Shown here: piece after piece, positions 1 through 4,396 of the stretch
How positions within the stretch are numbered: position 1 is the stretch's first letter
How the letters are laid out: each line of letters opens with the position of its first letter
Assembly (NCBI GenBank): GCA_015295885.1
Contig: DVEE01000286.1
Coordinates: 1-9,227 of the forward strand
DNA: 9,227 bases
Source: Leptolyngbyaceae cyanobacterium M65_K2018_010
GTDB taxonomy: Bacteria; Cyanobacteriota; Cyanobacteriia; Phormidesmidales; Phormidesmidaceae
Direction of reading: 5' to 3'
Translations under genes and position numbers: made by a program
The notes under the pieces: model-generated
What the model was told of the DNA's origin: nothing
Seen by the model: only the letters and a program-made list of their open reading frames with translations
The model's database searches: none

Positions 1-577
1 CCTGGGTCCACACCCGCCTATCCCCAGCCGAGGTCTGTTCCGTGGGTGGGTTAGTGGTGGCATGAACTGTATCCCCCGCCTTAAACGCCCCCACGATGGC
101 TGCCCCCGAATTTGGGGCAGAGCGCACCGTCAGATTGGTGGCGGCTCGATAGCACACCGCGCCACTACTGGCGGTGGCGGCGGGGGTGCTGGCGACGGTG
201 TTACCGCTGCAAGGCCCCAGGTTAGTGGCATTCACCCAGCCCAATACCCGAATAGATCCATCGCTGTTACGCAGAAAAACCTGGGCCCGCCCGGCATCCA
301 GCACCCCGGTGAGGGTGACATTGGTGCCCGCCGTGATCGTCCCCACCCGGGCCGAAGCTGGGCCCAGGCGGGAGTTGTTGAAGACCTCGGTGGTGGTGTT
401 AACGCGACGACAGACATTGACGTAGGTGGAACGCTCGGTTACCGGAAAATCTTCCGCCTGGGCTGCAACGGCAAACCCCGGCCCAACTAGGGCCGTTACG
501 CTCACCGCCACTAAAAACCGCTGCCACCAGGGTAAAACGGAGGCTTGCTGCAAGAAATAGGAAGATGCGGTTGTCAT
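1..577 (-). CDS. Secreted SH3-domain protein, N-terminal part (runs off the left edge)
   Basis: Reading the minus strand from an ATG at 577-575 gives 192 uninterrupted codons that leave the window, so the C-terminus is missing. A GGAG lies four bases before the start. The protein begins MTTASSYFLQQ, then has a hydrophobic stretch (about residues 21-38) ending in AVAAQAED, which looks like a Sec signal peptide cleaved after AQA. Two bacterial SH3-like segments follow. The first starts at VNVCRRVNTTTEV and ends at GWVNATNLGPC. The second starts at CYRAATNLTVRSAPN after a short Ala/Thr/Ser linker and is cut by the window edge. The spaced NLTVRSAP and GWVNATNL motifs are typical of SH3b domains, which often bind cell-wall or extracellular ligands. 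The paired cysteines suggest disulfides outside the cytoplasm. It is transcribed divergently from the HTH/AAA gene. The signal peptide and SH3 reading are fairly secure; the ligand is unknown. Confidence 0.8.
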   Translation of the reverse strand, partial: MTTASSYFLQQASVLPWWQRFLVAVSVTALVGPGFAVAAQAEDFPVTERSTYVNVCRRVNTTTEVFNNSRLGPASARVGTITAGTNVTLTGVLDAGRAQVFLRNSDGSIRVLGWVNATNLGPCSGNTVASTPAATASSGAVCYRAATNLTVRSAPNSGAAIVGAFKAGDTVHATTNPPTEQTSAGDRRVWTQ

Positions 578-801
578 AAATCTCCAAGAGGGCTATCCGA
601 ACTTTGAGACTTCCCTAGAGCCAGCCTAAGACCCTCCACTCTCCCCACGGAGAGCTTCAGCAAGTACTCGCATCCATCTTTCCGAAGGACAACACCGGCA
701 GCAATGTCAGATAAGTCAGTTAAGGTCAGCAGAATAAAATTTAAGATTGTCCTTAGAATGTGATCGGTTGAGCGGGATTGTATTTAGAAGAAACCCTGCC
801 C
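578..801. promoter_or_regulatory. Divergent intergenic region with three phased GTCAG repeats
   Basis: This gap separates the divergent SH3 and HTH/AAA genes and must hold both promoters. GTCAG occurs at 706-710, 715-719 and 725-729, a spacing of 9-10 bases, so the copies fall on one face of the helix. Just downstream are two -10-like hexamers for the rightward gene, TAAAAT (735-740) and TAGAAT (754-759). A small perfect hairpin, CTCTCC-CCAC-GGAGAG, sits at 639-654 with no T-run after it. The phased repeats could be operator half-sites, possibly for the HTH protein encoded next door, but this is inference. Confidence 0.3.
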
Positions 802-2175
802 ATGAATGAGCCCCTGCCCCACTCCCGCAGAAAACGAGGTGCGACCCTGACGGCGGCAGGCACTCAGCGGCTGCGACAGGCGATTGAGCGGGTCGAAACC
901 CTGGAGAATCAGGGCAAGCGGCTTTCTAAGGAAGAGCTTGCCTATCGGGCTGGGGTTTCGACTTCTACTGTGAGTCGGCTGTGGTCAGCTCAGTCTGGGG
1001 TGGATTTGCGATCGCTCAAGCTGATTTTTAGCGCCTTTGGCCTGGAGTTGGCCTTAACGGACTGTCAACACCTGGGCCTGGTGGCCCCAGGCCCCACAGA
1101 GCAGGAAGACACGGGCGACGATCGCCCCCGCCCCAGCGAGGTCTACCCGGCGGGGCCGCTGCCCCTGGAGTCACCGTTCTACATTCCTCGCCCGCCCCTG
1201 GAAGCCCGCGCCTACGAAGAACTGACCCACCCCGGCTGTGTGCTGCGGCTCAAAGCTCCCTCCGGGTTTGGCACTAGTTCCCTGGTGTTGCGGGTGCTAG
1301 CCCAGGCCAAGCACCTGGGCTACGCGATCGCCACGGTCGATCTGCAACAGGTGGACCTGGAGATCCTGGCGGATAGCGATCGCTTTTTGCAGTGGTTCTG
1401 CGTGACCTGCACCCTTAGCCTGGGGTTAGAGCCCCAGCTAGACCGCCACTGGAGTGACTTTGTGGGCAGCCCGCTGAGCACTACCCTCTACCTGCGCGAG
1501 TACCTGATGGCCCGGGTTAACGCTCCCCTGGTACTGAGCATTCAAACGCTAGATCGGCTGTTTGCCTACAACGACACCGCCCAAGCCTTTCTGCCCCTGT
1601 TGCGCTCCTGGCATGAGGAGGCTCGCCACGAGGCCCGCTGGCAAAACCTGCGGCTGCTCGTCGCCTACACCACCGATCGCTACCTGCCCCTGGATATCAA
1701 CTATTCTCCCTTTAACCTCGGGCTGCCCCTGGCACTGCCAGAGTTTACGGCGGCGCAGGTGCTGGAGTTGGCCCATCGCTATGGCCTGGACTGGGGCAAT
1801 CGCGAAGTTGAGCAACTGATGGCCCTGGTGGGCGGCCACCCTTCCCTGGTGCATGGGGCGATCTACCACCTCACCTACGAGCCGTTGACCCTTGACCAAC
1901 TGTTGCAGACGGGCACGACCTTCCAGGGCATCTACCAGGGCCCTTTGCAAAAGCTGCTGGCGATCGTGCAACAGCAGCCCCAGTTGATGGCCCCCCTGCG
2001 GACAATGGTGATGGGCAAAGGTGCCCTTCAGCTAGATCCACGATTGGCCTACCAATTGGAGAGCATGGGGCTCGTCAAGGGCTCAGCCGCCGGCTGGCAA
2101 ATCAGCCGCGAACTTTATCGGGAATATTTTCGGCAGGTGTTGTTTGCGGAGTGCAATATCCCAAACATCTCCTGA
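802..2175 (+). CDS. HTH + AAA-like (AAA_35-type) protein with degenerate Walker A and B
   Basis: This 457-residue cytoplasmic protein has a cyanobacterial N-terminal helix-turn-helix segment (about residues 42-82: LSKEELAYRAGVSTSTVSRL, then VDLRSLKLIFSAFGLEL). After an acidic, proline-rich linker comes an AAA-like domain (about 122-360, opening FYIPRPPLEARAYEEL), then a winged-helix-like C-terminus with the family motif ELYREYFRQVL (437-447). The P-loop, usually close to APRQMGKTSL in this family, reads APSGFGTSSL (152-161), so the lysine is Thr158. The Walker B strand, usually ending in Asp-Glu before the conserved Asp, reads PLVLSIQTLDRLF (242-254), so both acidic residues are lost. ATP hydrolysis is therefore unlikely, and a scaffold or regulatory role is inferred. 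The ATG at 802 is preferred over an in-frame TTG at 778 because MNEPLPHSRRKRG resembles the start I recall for this family. The frame is intact over its full length, which argues against simple decay. The DNA-binding target is unknown. Confidence 0.85.
   Translation: MNEPLPHSRRKRGATLTAAGTQRLRQAIERVETLENQGKRLSKEELAYRAGVSTSTVSRLWSAQSGVDLRSLKLIFSAFGLELALTDCQHLGLVAPGPTEQEDTGDDRPRPSEVYPAGPLPLESPFYIPRPPLEARAYEELTHPGCVLRLKAPSGFGTSSLVLRVLAQAKHLGYAIATVDLQQVDLEILADSDRFLQWFCVTCTLSLGLEPQLDRHWSDFVGSPLSTTLYLREYLMARVNAPLVLSIQTLDRLFAYNDTAQAFLPLLRSWHEEARHEARWQNLRLLVAYTTDRYLPLDINYSPFNLGLPLALPEFTAAQVLELAHRYGLDWGNREVEQLMALVGGHPSLVHGAIYHLTYEPLTLDQLLQTGTTFQGIYQGPLQKLLAIVQQQPQLMAPLRTMVMGKGALQLDPRLAYQLESMGLVKGSAAGWQISRELYREYFRQVLFAECNIPNIS
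2105..2147 (+). repeat. Left copy of imperfect 43-base direct repeat
   Basis: The 43 bases here match 3250-3292 at 37 positions, including an exact 23-base block (2125-2147 = 3270-3292) and an exact 10-base block (2105-2114 = 3250-3259) at identical spacing. This copy encodes the ELYREYFRQVLFA tail of the HTH/AAA protein. Together the two copies bracket xisHI. Confidence 0.9.
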
Positions 2176-2178
2176 AGG

Positions 2179-2194
2179 TAGGGGCTAGCCCCTA
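2179..2194. repeat. Perfect 16-base palindrome TAGGGGCTAGCCCCTA
   Basis: The palindrome TAGGGGCTAGCCCCTA begins three bases after the TGA of the HTH/AAA gene. It could form a short G+C-rich hairpin ending transcription, although no T-run follows, or act as an operator for the xisHI unit 45 bases downstream. Confidence 0.5.
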
Positions 2195-2218
2195 GAATCG
2201 ACTAGCCTCTAGAATTGA
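2192..2218 (+). promoter_or_regulatory. Tandem CTAGAAT motifs upstream of xisH, possible -10 region
   Basis: CTAGAATCGA (2192-2201) and CTAGAATTGA (2209-2218) form a direct repeat with a 17-base period, ending 21 bases before the xisH ATG. TAGAAT is a plausible -10 hexamer, but no good -35 is visible. The nonamer CTCTAGAAT at 2207-2215 recurs exactly at 3361-3369, ahead of the Uma2 remnant. Confidence 0.3.
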
Positions 2219-2239
2219 TCTGGATCGTTCTTGTGTCCC

Positions 2240-2653
2240 ATGCCTGTCAAAGATTTCTTTCACGACATTGTGCGCACAGCACTGGAGAAAGATGGATGGC
2301 TGATCACCGCAGACCCTCTAGTTTTATCCATTGGTTTGCGCTCAGTGTTTATTGACCTGGGGGCAGAAAAGTTAATTGCCGCTGAACGTGGCACTGAGAA
2401 AATAGCTGTAGAAGTGAAAAGCTTCCTGAGTCCATCGCCCATTAGCGATTTAGAAACAGCCTGGGGACAGTTTTTTCTTTACGCCAGAGCGCTACAAAAG
2501 CAAGAGCCAGATCGCAGACTCTATCTAGCAGTCAATGAAACGATTTTTCAGACGCTTTTTGCTGAAGAAGCTGGTCAACTTTTGCTAGAGGAACCAGGCT
2601 TTCACCTGATTGTCTTTAACCCAACTACCACGGAGATCGTTTTATGGAAGTAA
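2240..2653 (+). CDS. xisH: XisH family protein (PD-(D/E)XK-like fold)
   Basis: The 137-residue product matches the XisH family along its whole length: MPVKDFFHDIVRTALEKDGW at the start, then FIDLGAEKLIAAERG (37-51), IAVEVKSFL (55-63), AWGQFFLYARAL (74-85) and RLYLAVNE (93-100). Asp39 and the Glu58-Val-Lys60 triad are placed like the active site of PD-(D/E)XK nucleases, the fold assigned to this family. XisH was named as a factor controlling excision of the fdxN element in heterocystous cyanobacteria, but most homologues lie away from such elements and their role is unknown. The ATG at 2240 is chosen over a TTG at 2231 because MPxKD is the usual family start. No Shine-Dalgarno sequence is seen. 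The gene overlaps xisI by 10 bases, so they form one operon. Its base composition is clearly lower in G+C than the gene to its left. Confidence 0.93.
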   Translation: MPVKDFFHDIVRTALEKDGWLITADPLVLSIGLRSVFIDLGAEKLIAAERGTEKIAVEVKSFLSPSPISDLETAWGQFFLYARALQKQEPDRRLYLAVNETIFQTLFAEEAGQLLLEEPGFHLIVFNPTTTEIVLWK

Positions 2654-2979
2654 TCGATCAATGGCGTAAAACCCTAGAGAACACGCTGCAATACTATGCA
2701 GACTTGCCCTATTCCTATGGTAATGTGCAAACCTATGTGGTAGTTAGCCGGGATGGTAATCACTTTTTCTTAATGCGCGAAGGCTGGCAAGGCAACAAAC
2801 GGATTCACGGCATGATTGTTCATGCAGAAATTCGAGACGGCAAAATCTGGATGCACTACGACGGCATAGAAGGCAGCATTACAGAAGAACTAGTGAGTGC
2901 AGGAGTGCCTAAAGAAAAAATTGTGTTGGCGTTTCATCCGCCCTATGTTCGAGAACATACAGGCTATGCAGTAGCCTAG
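2644..2979 (+). CDS. xisI: XisI family protein
   Basis: The 111-residue product is full length for XisI, the usual partner of XisH. Family landmarks are LENTLQYYADLPYSYGNV (11-28), REGWQGNKRIHGMIVHAEI (45-63), DGKIWMHYDGIEG (65-77), LVSAGVPKEKIVLAFHPPY (83-101) and a C-terminal TGYAVA. There is no signal peptide or membrane segment, so it is cytoplasmic. GGAG at 2632-2635 lies eight bases before the ATG, inside the end of xisH. The short overlap suggests translational coupling and a stoichiometric pair. In the family, XisI is thought to act with XisH, but no biochemical activity is established. No recombinase gene (XisA or XisF type) is visible in the window, so an element-excision role here is unsupported. 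Confidence 0.93.
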   Translation: MEVIDQWRKTLENTLQYYADLPYSYGNVQTYVVVSRDGNHFFLMREGWQGNKRIHGMIVHAEIRDGKIWMHYDGIEGSITEELVSAGVPKEKIVLAFHPPYVREHTGYAVA

Positions 2980-3248
2980 CCAGAGTGGGGGCACTGGGCG
3001 AAACAGCACCGGTGCACCATATCGCTGGCTGACAATGCTGCTGATGTTGTGGTCAATCTTAGGATTAATGGGCGACATCGACGGTAGATCGCATGGACGT
3101 GCGCCCCGACAGTTGATGGTTCCAGAGATGAGAGGGGGTAGCCAACCAACTCTCTAAACGGGGCAAAGCCCGAACGCTGGATGCGAAGCCAGCCGATGAG
3201 TATAGCCTGCGCCATTTAGGGTAGGACACCGAGCATCGTTGCCAGCGA
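2980..3248. other. Non-coding or decayed spacer after xisHI
   Basis: No convincing gene is seen on either strand in these 269 bases. The rightward frames are broken by stops. A 79-codon leftward frame over 2976-3215 resembles no family I know. A perfect palindrome GCACCGGTGC lies at 3006-3015 and could contribute to termination after xisI, but it lacks a T-run. The return to higher G+C and the AAA-like tail just downstream suggest eroded chromosomal sequence. Confidence 0.5.
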
Positions 3249-3299
3249 GGCCGCGAACTCTGACGCCAGTATTTTCGGCAGGTGTTGTTTGCCGCGTAG
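3249..3299 (+). pseudogene. Decayed C-terminus of a second AAA-like gene
   Basis: In one frame this stretch reads GREL, stop, RQYFRQVLFAA, stop. It aligns with the last conserved motif of the HTH/AAA gene (RELYREYFRQVLFAE). The conserved Tyr codon is replaced by TGA (3261-3263), Glu is replaced by Gln, and a TAG ends the frame at 3297-3299. The upstream part of the gene is not recognisable. It is either the tail of a lost paralogue or the original 3' end of the HTH/AAA gene, separated from it by arrival of xisHI. The match is clear; the history is inference. Confidence 0.65.
3250..3292 (+). repeat. Right copy of imperfect 43-base direct repeat
   Basis: This is the second copy of the repeat at 2105-2147, 1145 bases downstream in the same orientation. 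The six mismatches cluster between the 10-base and 23-base identical blocks. It lies within the decayed AAA-like tail. Confidence 0.9.
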
Positions 3300-3350
3300 G
3301 CCAGGTATCGACCTCTGGGTCAGCCGGTCAGGAGTAACCGCGTACCCTGT

Positions 3351-3385
3351 GGCGACGGCCCTCTAGAATAGAAACAACCGTCGCC
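3351..3385. repeat. Inverted repeat GGCGACGG / CCGTCGCC ahead of the Uma2 remnant
   Basis: Perfect 8-base arms at 3351-3358 and 3378-3385 flank a 19-base AT-richer loop that contains TAGAAT (3364-3369), a plausible -10 hexamer. The unit ends 17 bases before the Uma2 start codon. It may be an operator surrounding the promoter or a leader hairpin. It is not followed by a T-run, so it is not an obvious terminator. Confidence 0.45.
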
Positions 3386-3402
3386 CACCTCTGAGTTGGC
3401 CT

Positions 3403-3549
3403 ATGCGATCGCCCACCACCATCACCCCGCTACAGGCGTTCCTGCGCCAACCCAACATCGAAGGTTCCCCCGCCTGGGAGTTTGTCAATGGACGGGCGCA
3501 GCAACAACCCATGCCAACGTTGTTTCACGCCATGGCCCGACAGCGGTAG
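3403..3549 (+). pseudogene. Uma2-family gene remnant (N-terminal 48 codons)
   Basis: From the ATG at 3403 the frame reads MRSPTTITPLQAFLRQ, then PNIEGSPAWEFVNGRAQQQP, then MPTLFHAMARQR and a TAG stop. This is the N-terminus of the Uma2 family, a large cyanobacterial group with a PD-(D/E)XK-like fold. The PNIExSPAWExxxGxxxxxPMPTLFH signature is fully recognisable. Family members run to about 190 residues, so roughly three quarters, including the catalytic core, is missing, and no remainder is found before 4396. Similarity stops a few codons before the TAG, at the point where the next gene begins. The likely cause is insertion of the nuclease/DUF2283 cassette or a deletion fused to it. A HIP1 palindrome overlaps the start codon. 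Confidence 0.8.
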
Positions 3550-3553
3550 CCCG

Positions 3554-3880
3554 ATGACATGTCTCTTTCCCTGTCCCTATCTCAATGCTACGGTTGAGCT
3601 ATCGACTGAAAGAGAGCAGCACATTGCCACCAACCATCCGGGCACACTGCCAGACTACTTGGAGCAGCTTCAGGAAACCCTTGCTAATCCAGACCAGATC
3701 CGTAGCAGCGAAAGAGACGAGTCAGCCCTTCTATTTTCTAAGTGGTTTGCCTCAATCCGCACGGGACGACATCTGGTAGTTGCGACAGTTAGCGAAGACG
3801 ACAACTTAAGGCATTGGATTATCACCGCCTACACAGCCCGTAAATTAGCTGGAGGTCGAATTTTATGGCAGAAAAGCTAA
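3554..3880 (+). CDS. Putative BECR-fold (PBECR2-like) nuclease, possible toxin
   Basis: The 108-residue product starts MTCLFPCPYLNATVELS. It carries EREQHIATNHPGTLPDYLEQ (19-38), ANPDQIRSS (44-52), a central FSKWFASIRTGRHLVVATVS (61-80), and HWIITAYTARKL (87-98). The HxxxNHP helix, the NPD turn and the final W-I-I-T-A-Y strand recall the phage-type Barnase/EndoU/ColicinE5/RelE-like (BECR) nucleases. His23, His28, Arg48 and Thr91 are candidate active-site residues, by inference. The ATG at 3554 is chosen over an in-frame ATG at 3488, because upstream codons lie within the Uma2 remnant and read as nonsense here. No clear ribosome site precedes it, so its original leader may be lost. It overlaps the DUF2283 gene by 16 bases, an arrangement seen in toxin-antitoxin modules. 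The RNase activity is a family-level guess. Confidence 0.65.
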   Translation: MTCLFPCPYLNATVELSTEREQHIATNHPGTLPDYLEQLQETLANPDQIRSSERDESALLFSKWFASIRTGRHLVVATVSEDDNLRHWIITAYTARKLAGGRILWQKS

Positions 3881-4101
3881 CCTTCCGATACGACAAGATC
3901 GGCGACATCCTCTACATTGATAAATGCCAACCCTACCCAGAGCAAGAATCAGAAGAGATTGGCGATGAAATAGTCGCCCGTTTAAACCCAGACTCTGGTG
4001 ATATTGAAAACCTTGAGATTTTGTTCTTCTCCAAACGGCTCCTCAGTACAGATCTGCTAGAGCTACCTGTAATCGCTAACTTAAGGCTAGCAGCATCTTA
4101 A
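3865..4101 (+). CDS. DUF2283 protein, possible antitoxin partner
   Basis: The 78-residue product matches DUF2283: FRYDKIGDILYID (7-19), EESEEIGDEIVARLN-like core (27-41), the turn DSGDIENLEILFFSKRL (43-59), and an acidic/hydrophobic tail. It is small, soluble and acidic. A strong ribosome site, GGAGG at 3851-3855, lies nine bases before the ATG, inside the upstream nuclease gene, and the genes overlap by 16 bases. A better ribosome site on the second gene, with overlap, fits coupled expression that keeps an antitoxin in excess. DUF2283 genes frequently sit beside small toxin-like genes in bacterial genomes, but the antitoxin role here is inferred. No DNA-binding domain is evident. Confidence 0.88.
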   Translation: MAEKLTFRYDKIGDILYIDKCQPYPEQESEEIGDEIVARLNPDSGDIENLEILFFSKRLLSTDLLELPVIANLRLAAS

Positions 4102-4108
4102 ATCAGTA

Positions 4109-4149
4109 CTTCTCTACCGTGGATACGGCGGTTCTCTACCCAAGAGAAG
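4109..4149. repeat. Inverted repeat CTTCTCT/AGAGAAG enclosing a TTCTCTACC direct repeat
   Basis: Arms at 4109-4115 and 4143-4149 are perfect reverse complements. TTCTCTACC is repeated directly at 4110-4118 and 4132-4140, and a small inner hairpin CCGT-GGAT-ACGG sits at 4117-4128. It begins eight bases after the DUF2283 stop. No T-run follows, so a terminator or recombination junction are both possible. Confidence 0.35.
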
Positions 4150-4158
4150 CACAAGTAA

Positions 4159-4281
4159 GGGGCTGAAGCGTGTTCCTGCGGTTATGATTGCCGCATTGTA
4201 TTTTCGATTGAAGCAGACCCAACAACTCAGAATGAGGTCATTGTTCTGCTAGATATTGGTACCCACGACGAAGTCTACTGA
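4159..4281 (+). pseudogene. RelE/ParE-type toxin remnant (C-terminal 40 codons)
   Basis: A frame open from 4159 reads GAEACSCGYDCRIVFSIEAD then PTTQNEVIVLLDIGTHDEVY and stops at TGA 4279-4281. The ACSCGYDCRIVFSIE block and the terminal LLDIGTHDEVY are the hallmark C-terminus of a cyanobacterial RelE-superfamily mRNA-interferase group, whose members run to about 90 residues. No start codon or N-terminal half is present. An in-frame TAA (4156-4158) lies immediately upstream, where residues resembling the family's preceding HKL segment may persist (K-H-K before the stop). No matching antitoxin gene is seen. It is a dead scrap of a type II toxin-antitoxin locus, unrelated in sequence to the nuclease just upstream. 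Confidence 0.75.
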
Positions 4282-4300
4282 GCAAAGATCAACATTTGCT
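4281..4300. repeat. Small hairpin AGCAAA-N8-TTTGCT after the toxin remnant
   Basis: Six-base perfect arms at 4281-4286 and 4295-4300 with an 8-base loop begin on the last base of the toxin remnant's stop codon. No T-run follows. It may be the old terminator of the toxin gene. Confidence 0.3.
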
Positions 4301-4396
4301 GTATTCGTCGGTCAATCTAGCATAAGCGGCAAGCCAACTAAGGGACTTAACTCCATCGCATAATAGAGCGAACCGCAATCCTCATCTGCCCCGCCC
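4301..4396 (+). other. Leader of the AAA/PAS/WD40 gene, no firm signals
   Basis: This stretch must hold the promoter of the large gene unless it is read through from upstream. The best -10-like element is CATAAT at 4359-4364, 32 bases before the GTG, without a matching -35. No Shine-Dalgarno sequence precedes the GTG. Confidence 0.25.

Noticed and set aside
62..490. 142-codon rightward open frame
   Set aside because: It lies opposite the SH3-domain gene, which has a signal peptide, an SD-like site and family motifs. The rightward product is Gly/Arg-rich with no recognisable domain.
778..801. TTG start extending the HTH/AAA gene by eight residues
   Set aside because: The ATG at 802 gives the N-terminus expected for the family, and the extra MYLEETLP matches nothing I recognise.
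2976..3215. Leftward 79-codon open frame
   Set aside because: No family motifs, no ribosome site, and it covers a region that looks eroded.
3482..3553. Upstream extension of the nuclease gene from TTG 3482 or ATG 3488
   Set aside because: These bases encode the Uma2 signature in another frame; here they give a Cys/Pro-rich stretch unlike the family N-terminus.
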